Below, piece after piece: positions 7,944 through 18,519 of a stretch of 64,000 bases of DNA. The position numbers and the translations under genes were made by a program. This stretch comes from Polynucleobacter sp. (GTDB lineage: Bacteria > Pseudomonadota > Gammaproteobacteria > Burkholderiales > Burkholderiaceae), in the NCBI GenBank assembly GCA_016462905.1, contig JAEMSI010000001.1, forward strand, positions 57,967 through 121,966. The letters run 5' to 3'. The notes below the pieces were generated by a model, which was not told the DNA's origin, made no database searches, and was given only the letters and a program-made list of their open reading frames with translations. Numbering within the stretch: position 1 is the stretch's first letter; each line of letters opens with the position of its first letter.

Positions 7944-9278
7944 TCAATGTGCCCGCTTGTTTCGATAAGCCATTACGCCCGCTACTGTATAAAAGGATCC
8001 GAAGACCACAATTCTATCATTTTCACCCGCCTTGGAGAGGACTTCTTCAAATCCCAAAGCAGGACTTTTCGCACTGGAAACGCGCTTTGCCTCGCCTTTA
8101 ATCGCAAGCAGTTCTTCGACCAATAAATCGGCCAAGATCTCAGCCGAGGCAGCTCTTGAAATAGGCAAATCAACGCAAACCCAATAATCAATCAAGGGTA
8201 AAAGTGGTTTGATCACTCCCGCAATATCCTTATCAGCCATTGCCCCAAAAATTGCATAGGTATAAGGGTGATACCCCATCGAATCAAGACTTTGTGCCAA
8301 CACAGCGCTAGCATGTGGATTGTGAGCAACGTCTAAAACAATGCTGGGTTTGCCAGGTAAAACTTGAAAACGCCCAGGTAACTCGACTGTTGCTAAGCCC
8401 GTGCGGATATCTTGAGCGCTCACAGGCAGACGATTTTTTAGCGCCATTAATGCAGCAATCGCAGCCGATGCATTTAACAATTGATTAGCACCTCGCAAAG
8501 CTGGATAGGCTAAGCCCCCCATTTTTTTTGGGAGCCCAGATGCCGCTTCGGACCTACCAGACCAAGACCATTGTTGACGATCGCCCTCATAAGAAAAGTC
8601 TCGACCTTGCAACCATAAATCGCAAGCCAATTGATTGGCGTGAGCCAATAAACTATTTGGTGGCAGCGGGTCGGCGCAAATCGCAATTCCCCCAGAGCGG
8701 AAAATACCGGCTTTCTCAAAACCAATTTTTTCTCGAGTATCCCCTAAAAAAGCCATATGGTCTAAATCAATGCTGGTGACAATCGCACAATCGGCATCCA
8801 CAATATTGACTGCATCCAATCGCCCACCCATACCAACTTCTAAGATAACTGCATCCAAATCGCTGGCAGCAAATAGATGCATGATGGCTAAGGTCGTAAA
8901 TTCAAAATACGTTAGGCTGGGTGTCCCAGGCGTAGCGCAACGGGCTAATTCAACTTGCTTAAAGTGTTCCAACAATCGCGCGTCATCAACCGCCTGTCCT
9001 TGAATGCGAGCCCGCTCGTTAAATTTTAATAAATGCGGAGAGGTGTGACAGGCTACTTTATACCCTGCCGCCAATAAAATACTTTCAATAAAGGAACAGG
9101 TTGAGCCTTTACCATTAGTTCCGCCAACAGTAAAAACGGGGCATGAAAATGAAAGCCCCAATTGATTTTTAACTAAGGTAATACGCTCTAAACCCATGTC
9201 GATTCCGACTGGGTGGGCTACTTCTAAATGACTTAGCCAGGAGTCAAGCGAATTAAAAAGATCAGGCTGAGGAGCCAC
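7944..9278 (-). CDS. folC: Bifunctional folylpolyglutamate/dihydrofolate synthase
   Basis: Mur-ligase-fold enzyme that makes dihydrofolate and adds glutamates to folates, 444 residues. The ATP loop GTNGKGST is near residues 53-60, with the folate-loop pattern TSPHLLKFNERARI and the C-terminal domain motif DVAHNPHA. The start is GTG and directly abuts the accD stop codon (TGA-GTG, no gap), implying coupled translation with AccD. It lies 3 bp before the SPOR gene. Confidence 0.92.
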   Translation of the reverse strand: MAPQPDLFNSLDSWLSHLEVAHPVGIDMGLERITLVKNQLGLSFSCPVFTVGGTNGKGSTCSFIESILLAAGYKVACHTSPHLLKFNERARIQGQAVDDARLLEHFKQVELARCATPGTPSLTYFEFTTLAIMHLFAASDLDAVILEVGMGGRLDAVNIVDADCAIVTSIDLDHMAFLGDTREKIGFEKAGIFRSGGIAICADPLPPNSLLAHANQLACDLWLQGRDFSYEGDRQQWSWSGRSEAASGLPKKMGGLAYPALRGANQLLNASAAIAALMALKNRLPVSAQDIRTGLATVELPGRFQVLPGKPSIVLDVAHNPHASAVLAQSLDSMGYHPYTYAIFGAMADKDIAGVIKPLLPLIDYWVCVDLPISRAASAEILADLLVEELLAIKGEAKRVSSAKSPALGFEEVLSKAGENDRIVVFGSFYTVAGVMAYRNKRAH

Positions 9279-10181
9279 TCAGCTTGCACCATTCATGCCA
9301 TTAAGGGCTTTCGGCATTTTATCTTGAGGAATATTATTTAATAAACCCAAAAGCCGAGCAATTTCAGTGCGCATTTGGCGTCGATCGACAATCATATCGA
9401 TACCGCCTTTTTGCATCAAAAATTCAGAGCGTTGAAAACCTTCTGGTAATTTTTCACGAACCGTTTGCTCGATCACGCGAGGGCCAGCAAAACCAATTAA
9501 GGCTTTCGGTTCCGCCATCACCACATCACCCATAAAGGCAAAGCTTGCCGAAATACCGCCCATAGTCGGATCAGTTAAAACGCTAATATAAGGTAAACCT
9601 GCCTTCGATAATTTCGTCAGCATCGAATTAGTTTTCGACATTTGCAAAAGCGACAATAAACTTTCTTGCATGCGTGCACCACCCGTTGCAGTCACGCAAA
9701 TAAAAGCACACTTTTTATCGATTGCATGTTGCACACCACGCACATACCGTTCACCAACCACTGAACCCATCGAGCCACCCATATATTGAAATTCAAACGC
9801 GGCAATAACTGCTGGAATAGTTTCTATTTTTCCAGCGATTACCACCAACGCTTCAGTTTCGCCCGAAGCATCATCGGCCTGCTTTAAGCGATCAGGGTAT
9901 TTTTTAGTATCGCGAAATTTCAGGGGATCAGTTGGAAAAATATTGGCGCCAATTTCAAGTCGTGGCTTAGGATCTAATAAATGGTCGATCCGTTGGCGCG
10001 CAGAAATGCGCATATGATGCGCACATTTAGGACAAACGGATAAATTGGATTCAATATCTGCGCTGTATAAGACAGTCTCACAACCGGGGCACTTAAGCCA
10101 CAAGCCTTCGGGAACCGTTTTTCGATTAACCGAATCGTTTTGTTGAATTTGGGGCGGGAGTAATTTATCTATCCAGCTCAT
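9279..10181 (-). CDS. accD: Acetyl-CoA carboxylase carboxyltransferase subunit beta
   Basis: Beta subunit of the carboxyltransferase that makes malonyl-CoA for fatty acid synthesis. The N-terminal four-cysteine zinc ribbon is visible (Cys31, Cys34, Cys50, Cys53), followed by the crotonase-like carboxyltransferase core with GGARMQES and [12 protein letters not shown]. At 300 residues it has the usual length. The trpA-accD-folC order is widely conserved in proteobacteria. A 52-bp gap separates it from trpA. Confidence 0.95.
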   Translation of the reverse strand: MSWIDKLLPPQIQQNDSVNRKTVPEGLWLKCPGCETVLYSADIESNLSVCPKCAHHMRISARQRIDHLLDPKPRLEIGANIFPTDPLKFRDTKKYPDRLKQADDASGETEALVVIAGKIETIPAVIAAFEFQYMGGSMGSVVGERYVRGVQHAIDKKCAFICVTATGGARMQESLLSLLQMSKTNSMLTKLSKAGLPYISVLTDPTMGGISASFAFMGDVVMAEPKALIGFAGPRVIEQTVREKLPEGFQRSEFLMQKGGIDMIVDRRQMRTEIARLLGLLNNIPQDKMPKALNGMNGAS

Positions 10182-10233
10182 AGCGGCATTTTACAGGGTG
10201 ACTTAGGATCGAAGCGAATTGCGAAAAACACCT

Positions 10234-11031
10234 TTAAGAATCAAGGGCTGTACGAATTTCTCGTATAAATACTTCTAATTTCTTGCTCGCTTCCTCAGGT
10301 TTAGCCTCCTCTAAAAGTTGCACAATTCGACTGCCAATCACCACGGCATCGGCCGTTTTGGAGACCGCTTTGGCGCTCGCCGCATCGCGAATACCAAAAC
10401 CAACCGCAATCGGAATCGAAGTAGCCGCACGAATGGCAGGAATCATACTGGCAACATCGCCTGTATTTAAATTACTAGCACCAGTGACACCCCGCAAAGA
10501 AACATAATAAATATAACCAGCTGCAATTTCTGCAGCGTGCTCAATCCGCTCTTTGGACGAGGTTGGCGCTAATAAAAAGATCGGGTCAATGCCAACAGCG
10601 CGCATTGCCTTAGCGAATTCACGGCACTCTTCGGGCGGGTAATCAACCACTAAAACACCATCAACTCCAACTGCACTTGCTGTCTTCGCAAAGTTAGCGT
10701 AGCCCATTTGCTCAATCGGATTAGCGTATCCCATTAAAACCACTGGGGTCGAAGAATCCGTTTGCCGGAACTCACTTACATTTTGTAAACACATTGTTAG
10801 AGTAACGCCCTGCGCTAATGCGCGCTCCGAAGAGCGTTGTATGACCGGACCATCTGCCATCGGATCGGAAAATGGAATTCCCAATTCGATAATGTTGGCG
10901 CCTCCTTTTACAAGGGCATGCATCACCTCAACGGTCATTGAAGGATGAGGATCACCCGCTGTAATAAAAGGAATTAAACCCGTTTTACCATCAGCTTTGA
11001 GTTGCGCCATCACAGCGCTAATTTTTGACAT
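10234..11031 (-). CDS. trpA: Tryptophan synthase alpha subunit
   Basis: TIM-barrel subunit that splits indole-3-glycerol phosphate and channels indole to TrpB. Catalytic Glu and Asp lie in [14 protein letters not shown] (about residues 49-62). The phosphate-binding loop GFGIRD is near residue 212. At 265 residues it has the usual length. The gap to the trpB stop is 6 bp. Confidence 0.95.
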   Translation of the reverse strand: MSKISAVMAQLKADGKTGLIPFITAGDPHPSMTVEVMHALVKGGANIIELGIPFSDPMADGPVIQRSSERALAQGVTLTMCLQNVSEFRQTDSSTPVVLMGYANPIEQMGYANFAKTASAVGVDGVLVVDYPPEECREFAKAMRAVGIDPIFLLAPTSSKERIEHAAEIAAGYIYYVSLRGVTGASNLNTGDVASMIPAIRAATSIPIAVGFGIRDAASAKAVSKTADAVVIGSRIVQLLEEAKPEEASKKLEVFIREIRTALDS

Positions 11032-11037
11032 GATCGT

Positions 11038-12231
11038 CTAACCTTCTGAACCGGTTGCTTGGGCTACGGTATGCATATCTTTATCACCGCGACCTGAAAT
11101 ATTCACCAGAATGACTTTGTCTTTTGATAAGGTTGGCGCCATCTTGCACGCCTGTGCAATCGCATGCGCAGTTTCTAAAGCGGGAATAATTCCTTCAATT
11201 CGACAGCATTGGTGAAATGTATCCAAGGCCTCTTGATCGGATATCGCCACGTATTCAGCGCGCTTTGAATCTTTTAGCCACGCATGCTCTGGTCCAACAC
11301 CGGGGTAATCCATTCCGGCCGATACCGAATGCGTCTCAGCAATTTGACCATTTTGATCTTGTAATAAATAGGTGCGATTACCGTGCAATACACCCGGTGT
11401 ACCAGCACATAAGGCCGCTGAGTGATCGCCCAAGCGCATACCGCGACCCGCTGCTTCAACGCCGATTAATTTCACTTCAGGAAAATTAATATACGGGTAA
11501 AAAATTCCCATAGCATTCGAACCGCCACCCACACACGCCAATACATAGTCTGGCTGACGACCAATCATTTCGGGCATTTGCACCTTGCATTCTTCGCCAA
11601 TCACGCTTTGAAAATCACGCACCATCATCGGATAAGGATGCGGACCTGCTACCGTACCAATAATATAGAAGGTATTTTCAACATGGGTTACCCAATCGCG
11701 CATCGCTTCATTTAATGCATCTTTTAGTGTTTTACTACCCGACTCAACGGGCACTACTTTGGCACCCAGTAATTTCATGCGGTAGACATTTTGTGCTTGA
11801 CGAGCAACGTCGACCGAGCCTTGGTATACCGTGCAATCCAAACCAAAGCGAGCACAAATCGTGGCGGTAGCAACACCATGCTGGCCTGCCCCTGTCTCGG
11901 CAATAATGCGCGGCTTACCCATGCGCTTGGCTAGCATCGCTTGACCAATCACATTGTTAATTTTGTGAGCGCCGGTATGATTTAAATCCTCGCGTTTGAA
12001 ATAAATTTGTGCCCCACCTAATTGCTCACTCCACCGTTTGGCGTGATAAACCGGTGAAGGTCTCCCAACAAAATGTTTTAGTTCGCGATGAAACTCGGCA
12101 AGAAATTCAGGATCGTGTTGGTATTTTGCATACGCCTCTTTTAATTCATTTAAGGCAAACATCAAGGTTTCGGATACAAAAACTCCACCGTAGGGACCAA
12201 AGTGTCCACTGGAATCTGGCATGTCATACAT
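11038..12231 (-). CDS. trpB: Tryptophan synthase beta subunit
   Basis: PLP subunit that condenses indole and serine to tryptophan, 397 residues. The PLP lysine is Lys90 in HTGAHKINN; the phosphate-binding GGGSNAMG loop and the substrate carboxylate loop ETGAGQHG are present. The upstream Met is used here, though MPDSSG three residues on is also possible. It lies between trpF (26 bp away) and trpA (6 bp). Confidence 0.95.
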   Translation of the reverse strand: MYDMPDSSGHFGPYGGVFVSETLMFALNELKEAYAKYQHDPEFLAEFHRELKHFVGRPSPVYHAKRWSEQLGGAQIYFKREDLNHTGAHKINNVIGQAMLAKRMGKPRIIAETGAGQHGVATATICARFGLDCTVYQGSVDVARQAQNVYRMKLLGAKVVPVESGSKTLKDALNEAMRDWVTHVENTFYIIGTVAGPHPYPMMVRDFQSVIGEECKVQMPEMIGRQPDYVLACVGGGSNAMGIFYPYINFPEVKLIGVEAAGRGMRLGDHSAALCAGTPGVLHGNRTYLLQDQNGQIAETHSVSAGMDYPGVGPEHAWLKDSKRAEYVAISDQEALDTFHQCCRIEGIIPALETAHAIAQACKMAPTLSKDKVILVNISGRGDKDMHTVAQATGSEG

Positions 12232-12257
12232 AGTAAGAACCTCTATTCAATTGTGCT

Positions 12258-12935
12258 TTATAAATACGCTGCATCGGCAGCATGCACAGCCTTGACAAAT
12301 GCATCGATTAAGGCTGGGTCTTTTACACCCTTAGATACTTCAACGCTGCTCGAGACGTCAACGGCTTGAGGGTGCAAACGAGCGATTGCCTCGCCGACGT
12401 TGTGCGCGTTCAACCCACCACTCAAAACGACCCGATGCGCGTTTGCGTTTACCCATGTTTGCGGAATAAGGTTCCAGTTAAAAGGCACCCCGCCCCCACC
12501 ATAGCCCTCAACTAGGGCGTCCAGCAAAAGTCCGGATGCATATCGGTATTGTAAGGAAAAATCATCAAAAGGGAATACCTCTCCAATTCGAGCTGCTTTT
12601 AGCCAGGGTTTATCAAGGGCTAAGCGGGCGCACTGGACTGGATCTTCATCCCCATGAAACTGCCATAGATTAACTTTGGCTAGCGTCTCAATGGCTCTTA
12701 ATTCGGCTGCACTAGGGTTCACTACCAAACCGACGGTATCAATTTGGGGGGGAATTCGTAGCATCAAACGTGCTGCCTGACCAGGATCAATGTAGCGTGG
12801 ACTCGGCTTATAAAACACAAAACCAATCGCGTCGACGCCTGCCTGAACAGCGGCTTGAATATCATCCGCTCGGGTTAGACCGCAAATTTTGATACGCGTC
12901 CGATGTGGATTACTGCTTGGCGTTAAAAGTCCCAT
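12258..12935 (-). CDS. trpF: Phosphoribosylanthranilate isomerase
   Basis: Amadori isomerase of tryptophan synthesis, a single TIM barrel of 225 residues. The catalytic cysteine lies in KICGLTR (about residue 18) and the general acid Asp in LLDALVEGYGGGG. The C-terminal phosphate loop VDVSSSVE is present. It precedes trpB by 26 bp and follows truA by 33 bp. Confidence 0.94.
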   Translation of the reverse strand: MGLLTPSSNPHRTRIKICGLTRADDIQAAVQAGVDAIGFVFYKPSPRYIDPGQAARLMLRIPPQIDTVGLVVNPSAAELRAIETLAKVNLWQFHGDEDPVQCARLALDKPWLKAARIGEVFPFDDFSLQYRYASGLLLDALVEGYGGGGVPFNWNLIPQTWVNANAHRVVLSGGLNAHNVGEAIARLHPQAVDVSSSVEVSKGVKDPALIDAFVKAVHAADAAYL

Positions 12936-12968
12936 AGTTGTTGTCTTCTATCTGCTAGCCCTATACCG

Positions 12969-13787
12969 CTAGATTACCTTTAAAACTGAAACAGGCAGTA
13001 AAGAATGATTTAACCATGGTGCCGGAATGCCAAATGAATCAGGATAAGTCACTTTGGCCAGATAGAGGCCATCGGGGGCAAATGTGGGCGCAGCCAATTG
13101 TCGATTACGTCCCTCTAACACTGTTTTTAACCAAGCAGGATCCTCTCGGCCCACCGCAACCGCTAAAAGACTGCCCACTATATTGCGCACCATGTGATGT
13201 AAAAATGCATTAGCGCGAATGATGAAATACAAACAAGGCGCTTCGTCGATGATTTCAATCGAATGCACCGTCTTGATCGGTGTTTTGCTTTGACATTCAG
13301 AGGCACGAAACGATGAAAAATCATGTTCACCCACTAAAACCTGAGCGGCTTGTTTCATCGCCGTTATATCAAACCAATGGTCTGGTGGCAGCATGTAATA
13401 ACCAAAACGTTGCTGCAAACTCGGCGAGCGACAAGGACCCGCATGCAAAGCATAAATATAGCTCCGTTCGGTCGCCGAATAGCGTGCATCAAAATCATCG
13501 CCAACGGGTTTAGCCCAGTTCACCACCATCTTGTTCGGTAAAAACGAATTCAATCCTCTAACCCATGAAAATGGATCACGCTCAACGGGGCTATCAAAAT
13601 GAATGACTTGACCTAATGCATGCACGCCCGTATCGGTTCTTCCTGCAGCAATCACGCGGACGGGATCTTGTCCCATAAAATCGGCAATTGCTTTTTCCAA
13701 AGTACCCTGCAAAGTGGCTTGATCGGGCTGAACCTGCCAACCCGCATAAGCACTCCCTTCGTATTGCAGGCCTAGGGCAATTCGCAT
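12969..13787 (-). CDS. truA: tRNA pseudouridine synthase A
   Basis: Makes pseudouridine at tRNA positions 38-40. The start is placed at the ATG giving [12 protein letters not shown], which matches the family N-terminus; the frame is open 33 codons further up, but that part runs into fimV and is not family-like. The catalytic Asp is Asp52 in [11 protein letters not shown]. The second half carries the [18 protein letters not shown] motif. It gives 272 residues, the usual length, 13 bp after the fimV-like stop. Confidence 0.93.
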   Translation of the reverse strand: MRIALGLQYEGSAYAGWQVQPDQATLQGTLEKAIADFMGQDPVRVIAAGRTDTGVHALGQVIHFDSPVERDPFSWVRGLNSFLPNKMVVNWAKPVGDDFDARYSATERSYIYALHAGPCRSPSLQQRFGYYMLPPDHWFDITAMKQAAQVLVGEHDFSSFRASECQSKTPIKTVHSIEIIDEAPCLYFIIRANAFLHHMVRNIVGSLLAVAVGREDPAWLKTVLEGRNRQLAAPTFAPDGLYLAKVTYPDSFGIPAPWLNHSLLPVSVLKVI

Positions 13788-13800
13788 ACAAAATTTCGTA

Positions 13801-15267
13801 TCAACTTGAAGCGGCAGATTGGCGTTCTTGAATCTCAGCGAGCAAGATCTGTGCCTGCATTTGCAAATCTGCGTCGATCGTGCCAACTGCTACTTTTAAT
13901 TGATCAATTACCTCATTGACTGTAGCAAGCGCTGCTTTGTAATCTTCAATGGTTAAATACGCTTTCGCTAAATTTAATTTAACTCGCAAAGCATCCCGAT
14001 TACTGTCTTTAGCAACAGGCTCTAGATTTAAATCCAAACTAGCGAGAATGGTAGCGGCTCGAGGAGGTACTTCAGCACCTGTAAAGCCAGTTGGCTGTGA
14101 CGCGATCGAATGATTTCCCTGGGCATTCAATATAGGCTCATTAAACTGCGGTAAGCCTTCTAATGTTGGGGTCAATTCGTTACGACGCGTAAACCGAGCC
14201 AAGAGCCACAATAAAATTCCCGTTAGCGCAAGCAAAGCAAGCCCTAAAAAAGCTGGGCCCCAGGCGTCCAAAACGGATTGCGATTTTGAGGTTTCGACGG
14301 TTGAAGCGGTTTTGCTAGCGTTTAATTCCTTTTTGGTATCCAATAATTTTTGTAGGTCAGCAATATTTTTTTCTAATTCAGCAACGCGCGCACGACTTTG
14401 CGTCAAGGCTGTTTCTTGTGCAACCAGTTCTTCAACATAGCGTTTTGAATCAGCATCAGGCGCTGCCCCAGGACCTAATTTCAAACGATCTTCACCAGGG
14501 CCCGTCTTGGCCATGGGAGTCTCAGCCGCCGGCGGCAATTTTTTTGCAGCGCTAGCCGCATCGGGTTTATCACTCGCAAGCCCTTTTTGTTCTAGCCAGG
14601 CTTTGTTGGTTTCAAGTGCAAAGTCTTTTGCTTGAGATGGTGTAATCGAACGCAATAATTCAGGGCCGGGCTTATTAATTTGTGCGCCCGCAATTAAGCG
14701 ATGAATACTACCGCCAGCAAACGCATCAGGATTGGCTTTATATAAAGCCAACATCGACTCGTCTAAACCGACTCCGCCTAATAAAGGGCTCATTTGAGCG
14801 GCTATTTCACTTAAAGTTTGCCCTGATTTCACAACCACTTTGCTGGTATCGCCCACCAAAATACTCAGTGTTTTGACTAAATTACCGTTAGGCCAACGCA
14901 CACTCACGATTAAGTCAATAAAGGGGTCATTCGACACATCTACCGCAGTGGCTGACTCGACCAAAAGAATCATTGCCCCAGAGTCCTTACCGGCCTGCAA
15001 TTGGATACTCGGGTTTAAATCAAGAATGCGACTCGATATACCCAATCGCTCATAAACGGCTTGATTCGGAATTTCTACGGTAATGGCGTCAAAAGACGAA
15101 TTAGCAGGTGCAATACGAATTGGAATTTCTACCCGTAAGGCCTCACCCGTTTTCGATAGTAATTTAGGCGAGCCTAAGGAAAGATTATTTTGCGCGCAGG
15201 CCGTTCCAAACCAAGCCAATAGGCAAATAAACGAAAGTCCTGTTCGGAAAATATGGCGCATTAGCAT
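13801..15267 (-). CDS. FimV-like peptidoglycan-binding membrane protein (short form)
   Basis: Cell-envelope protein related to FimV/HubP, which organises poles and type IV pilus or motility machinery. The start is set at MLMRHIF because a signal peptide follows directly (cleavage near ACAQ); the open frame extends 26 codons upstream. In this numbering there is an N-terminal FimV domain to about 140, a LysM-like region at about 144-200 ([14 protein letters not shown]), a coiled coil at 277-314, a membrane helix at about 339-358, and a C-terminal TPR-like segment ([24 protein letters not shown]). About 489 residues is much shorter than the 900 or more of Pseudomonas FimV, with no long acidic middle. 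It lies between asd and truA. Confidence 0.8.
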   Translation of the reverse strand: MLMRHIFRTGLSFICLLAWFGTACAQNNLSLGSPKLLSKTGEALRVEIPIRIAPANSSFDAITVEIPNQAVYERLGISSRILDLNPSIQLQAGKDSGAMILLVESATAVDVSNDPFIDLIVSVRWPNGNLVKTLSILVGDTSKVVVKSGQTLSEIAAQMSPLLGGVGLDESMLALYKANPDAFAGGSIHRLIAGAQINKPGPELLRSITPSQAKDFALETNKAWLEQKGLASDKPDAASAAKKLPPAAETPMAKTGPGEDRLKLGPGAAPDADSKRYVEELVAQETALTQSRARVAELEKNIADLQKLLDTKKELNASKTASTVETSKSQSVLDAWGPAFLGLALLALTGILLWLLARFTRRNELTPTLEGLPQFNEPILNAQGNHSIASQPTGFTGAEVPPRAATILASLDLNLEPVAKDSNRDALRVKLNLAKAYLTIEDYKAALATVNEVIDQLKVAVGTIDADLQMQAQILLAEIQERQSAASS

Positions 15268-15293
15268 GAATATTTTAATAACTTCACAAGCAA

Positions 15294-16463
15294 CTACTCT
15301 TGTAAAATTCGTAACATGCGCCGCAGGGGTTCGGCCGCACCCCACAATAATTGATCACCTACCGTAAAAGCACCTAAATAGTCTGGTCCCATCGCGAGTT
15401 TGTGTATCCGTCCAATTGGAATTGTCATCGTGCCGCTTACGGCTGCGGGTGATAAATCACGCTCGGTCTGTTCGCGATCATTGGGGATCACTTTAACCCA
15501 GGGATTATCTGCAGCAAGCATTTGCTCAATTTCAGCCAAGGGAATATCCTTTTTTAACTTGACTGTTAAACCTTGCGAATGACAGCGCATCGCACCCACC
15601 CGCACACAAATACCATCGATTGGGATACTGCCAGCACTCCGAAAGGGAGGGTTACCTAAAATTTTGTTGCACTCGGCGCCTGCTTTCCACTCTTCTTTGG
15701 TTTGACCATGCTCAACGGGTACATCAATCCAAGGAATCAAGCTACCCGCTAGAGCCGTATTACGAAAATTTTTCTTAGGAAAATCAGCAGAACGCAGTTG
15801 CGCGCTCACTTTACGATCGATATCTAATATCCAAGAAGCAGGATCTTTTAATTCGCTTGCCACGCTTTGATGCAAAACACCCATTTGCTCAAGGAGTTCG
15901 CGCATATTTTGTGCGCCCGCCCCCGATGCAGCCTGATAAGTCATGGCACTAATCCATTCCACTAAGCCAGACTTTAATAAGCCACCCATCGCCAACATCA
16001 TCAAGCTGACGGTGCAATTACCGCCAATCCAATTCTTAGCACCTGCCGCTAGTGCGCGGTCAATCACAGGGCGATTAATCGGATCTAAAATAATAACGGC
16101 ATCGTCTTTCATTCGCAAAGCGCTTGCCGCGTCAATCCAATGCCCTTGCCAACCGCTTGCTCTCAAAGCAGGAAAAACAGCATGAGTGTAATCGCCGCCC
16201 TGACAAGTCAAGATGATGTCGCAACGCGCTAAAGATTGAATATCATTGGCATCGTACAAGCGATTTTGATTGCTGCTTTGATGGGTACTGATACGTTGAC
16301 CCAAAATAAGAGGGACTTCTCCGCCCGCATTGCTGGTACTAAAAAAAATAGCTTCAATCAAATCAAAATCGCGTTCTTCAATCATGCGTTGCATTAAAAC
16401 GCTGCCCACCATACCACGCCAGCCAACTAAACCAACCAAGGGCTTATTTACTTTGTTTACCAT
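15294..16463 (-). CDS. asd: Aspartate-semialdehyde dehydrogenase
   Basis: Reduces aspartyl phosphate to the semialdehyde, the branch point to Lys/DAP, Met and Thr. The N-terminal NADP motif [14 protein letters not shown] and the catalytic Cys150 in [10 protein letters not shown] mark the proteobacterial type of about 370 residues; this one has 389. It lies 20 bp after leuB and 26 bp before the fimV-like gene. Confidence 0.94.
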   Translation of the reverse strand: MVNKVNKPLVGLVGWRGMVGSVLMQRMIEERDFDLIEAIFFSTSNAGGEVPLILGQRISTHQSSNQNRLYDANDIQSLARCDIILTCQGGDYTHAVFPALRASGWQGHWIDAASALRMKDDAVIILDPINRPVIDRALAAGAKNWIGGNCTVSLMMLAMGGLLKSGLVEWISAMTYQAASGAGAQNMRELLEQMGVLHQSVASELKDPASWILDIDRKVSAQLRSADFPKKNFRNTALAGSLIPWIDVPVEHGQTKEEWKAGAECNKILGNPPFRSAGSIPIDGICVRVGAMRCHSQGLTVKLKKDIPLAEIEQMLAADNPWVKVIPNDREQTERDLSPAAVSGTMTIPIGRIHKLAMGPDYLGAFTVGDQLLWGAAEPLRRMLRILQE

Positions 16464-16483
16464 GACTATTCATTCTCTTAAAA

Positions 16484-17557
16484 TTAAATCAATGCTTTCA
16501 CAACCGCATCACCCATTTGAACGGTACTCACTTGTTTTTTTCCCGCCGTCATGATGTCAGTAGTTCGCCAGCCTTGCGATAAGACGGTTTGTACGGCTGC
16601 CTCAATTCGATCAGCCTCAGCCTGCATCCCTAAGGAGTAACGCAACATCATCGCCGCCGATAAAATCGTTGCCAATGGGTTAGCAATTCCTTTGCCAGCA
16701 ATATCTGGGGCTGAACCATGACTCGGCTCATACAAACCCTTATTATTTTTATCTAAGGACGCTGATGGCAACATCCCAATCGATCCCGTTAGCATCGCCG
16801 CCTCATCAGACAAAATATCGCCAAATAAATTTCCAGTCACAATCACATCAAACGATTTAGGCGCCTTCACTAATTGCATCGCAGCGTTATCAACATACAT
16901 ATGACTTAACTCAATATCGCTATATTCCTTTGCGATGCGTATCATAACTTCGCGCCACAATTGCGAAGTTTCTAATACATTGGACTTATCAACACTACAC
17001 ACCTTGCGGCCCCGTTTGCGAGCCGCATTAAAAGCCACATGAGCAATCCGTTCAATTTCAGGTTCGCTATAACGCATCGTGTCGAAACCTTCGCGTGCGC
17101 CTGCAAATAAACCGTCGGGGGCTGAGCGGATTCCTTTGGGCGAGCCAAAATAAATATCGCCATTCAATTCCCGCACAATCAAAATATTCAATCCACCGAT
17201 AATCTCGGGTTTTAGACTTGAGGCTTCGGTGAGTTCGTCATAGCAAATAGCCGGACGTAAATTAGCAAATAAAGCTAAATGCTTGCGCAATCCCAAAATG
17301 GCTTGTTCAGGACGAAATTCGCGAGCCAGCGTGTCGTATTTCCAATCGCCCACTGCACCAAATAAAATCGCATCGGCATTTTTTGCTAAATCTAACGTGG
17401 CAGGAGGTAAAGGATGCCCAGCGATATCATAGGCAGCGCCGCCTACGGGGGCAGTCTCCATTGATAAAGGCAAATTCAACGCCTTCAGTACTTTAATTGC
17501 CTCGGCAATAATTTCAGGGCCAATTCCATCGCCCGGTAAAACTGCAATTTTCTTCAT
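16484..17557 (-). CDS. leuB: 3-Isopropylmalate dehydrogenase
   Basis: NAD-dependent oxidative decarboxylation of 3-isopropylmalate in leucine synthesis, 357 residues. Family signatures are PGDGIGPEI at the N-terminus, the substrate Arg region ([25 protein letters not shown]) and the metal and NAD region [26 protein letters not shown]. Separated from leuD by 77 bp, which holds a short AT-rich hairpin. Confidence 0.95.
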   Translation of the reverse strand: MKKIAVLPGDGIGPEIIAEAIKVLKALNLPLSMETAPVGGAAYDIAGHPLPPATLDLAKNADAILFGAVGDWKYDTLAREFRPEQAILGLRKHLALFANLRPAICYDELTEASSLKPEIIGGLNILIVRELNGDIYFGSPKGIRSAPDGLFAGAREGFDTMRYSEPEIERIAHVAFNAARKRGRKVCSVDKSNVLETSQLWREVMIRIAKEYSDIELSHMYVDNAAMQLVKAPKSFDVIVTGNLFGDILSDEAAMLTGSIGMLPSASLDKNNKGLYEPSHGSAPDIAGKGIANPLATILSAAMMLRYSLGMQAEADRIEAAVQTVLSQGWRTTDIMTAGKKQVSTVQMGDAVVKALI

Positions 17558-17605
17558 GAACGCTTTCTTAGCAAAAATGACCTAAGCTTTTTTAGATCCT
17601 TTAAT

Positions 17606-17621
17606 AGGCTTAAATAAGCCT
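17606..17621. other. Short hairpin between leuD and leuB
   Basis: AGGCTTA-AA-TAAGCCT is a perfect 7-bp inverted repeat with a 2-nt centre in the 77-bp leuD-leuB gap. No U-run follows directly in the transcript direction, so it is not called as a terminator; it could be an mRNA processing or stability hairpin. Confidence 0.35.
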
Positions 17622-17634
17622 AAAACAGGATTCC

Positions 17635-18282
17635 CTAAAAAAGATTGGGTGCAAGCCAAGGCATTCGCGCAATCCGCTCTGCCTCAAAGGCCTTTATTTT
17701 ATCGGCATGGCGTAAGGTTAAGCCAATATCGTCCAAGCCATTTAATAAACAGTATTTTCTAAATGGCGTGACATCAAATGAATAAGTTCGATTGTCTGGG
17801 GCAATCACCACTTGCTGTTCCAAATCGATGGTCAGCTGATAGCCAGGAAAAGCAAGCGTTTCATGAAATAAATGATCGACTTCCTGTTCTGACAGCACTA
17901 CCGGCAGCAAACCATTTTTAAAACAGTTATTAAAGAAAATATCAGCAAAACTCGGAGCAATGAGAGCTCTAAAACCATATTGCGACAAAGCCCAGGGTGC
18001 ATGCTCGCGTGAACTACCGCAACCAAAATTACGCCGCGCCAATAAAATCCCTGCGCCTTGATAGCGCGCCTGATTTAAAGCAAAGTCAGGATTAATCGGA
18101 CGTAACGAACAATCTTGCCCAGGTTCACCTGTATCTAAATAACGCAGGGCATCAAATAAATGCTGCCCAAAACCGGTCTTCTTAATTGATTTTAAAAATT
18201 GCTTGGGAATAATCGCATCGGTATCGACATTTTCTCGATCCAGCGGTGCAACCAGCCCTTTATAAACTGTAAAAGCGTCCAT
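17635..18282 (-). CDS. leuD: 3-Isopropylmalate dehydratase small subunit
   Basis: Small (swivel domain) subunit of isopropylmalate isomerase, partner of LeuC, 215 residues. Motifs [16 protein letters not shown] and [15 protein letters not shown] are diagnostic. It lies 3 bp after the small lipoprotein gene that separates it from leuC. Confidence 0.95.
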   Translation of the reverse strand: MDAFTVYKGLVAPLDRENVDTDAIIPKQFLKSIKKTGFGQHLFDALRYLDTGEPGQDCSLRPINPDFALNQARYQGAGILLARRNFGCGSSREHAPWALSQYGFRALIAPSFADIFFNNCFKNGLLPVVLSEQEVDHLFHETLAFPGYQLTIDLEQQVVIAPDNRTYSFDVTPFRKYCLLNGLDDIGLTLRHADKIKAFEAERIARMPWLAPNLF

Positions 18283-18285
18283 GAT

Positions 18286-18498
18286 TTATTTCACTGGTGT
18301 GGCAACGGCGTTACCAGAATTTCCGGGAGCGGTACTACCGCCCGATTGCGAGGAATTTGATTCCGCTGGCTTCGATTTTGAATCGCTGGGTTGGCCCATC
18401 GCCTGCAGATCTTTACCAACACCCACAATCGTATTGCTGCAGGCAAATAAGATAGAACTGGAAAACACTAAGACGATTTTAAAAAAAGTATTTTTCAT
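18286..18498 (-). CDS. Entericidin-like small lipoprotein
   Basis: 70-residue protein with a lipoprotein signal peptide: basic N-terminus, hydrophobic core and lipobox LFAC with the lipidated Cys20. The segment NTIVGVGKDLQAMG resembles the core of entericidin A/B-type lipoproteins. The rest is a Ser/Gly/Pro/Lys-rich tail of low complexity. It lies between leuC (21-bp gap) and leuD (3-bp gap) on the same strand and must be cotranscribed with them. No enzymatic role can be read from the sequence. Entericidins are known as a stress-linked lipoprotein pair; any such role here is inference. Confidence 0.75.
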   Translation of the reverse strand: MKNTFFKIVLVFSSSILFACSNTIVGVGKDLQAMGQPSDSKSKPAESNSSQSGGSTAPGNSGNAVATPVK

Positions 18499-18519
18499 AA
18501 TAGTTACTATAGTTAAAGG

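Noticed and set aside
13788-13886. 33-codon upstream extension of truA
   Set aside because: It lies within the fimV-like coding end and does not match the family N-terminus.
17606-17621. Hairpin in the leuD-leuB gap as a terminator
   Set aside because: No T-run follows it in the leu transcript direction and leuB would be cut off from its operon.
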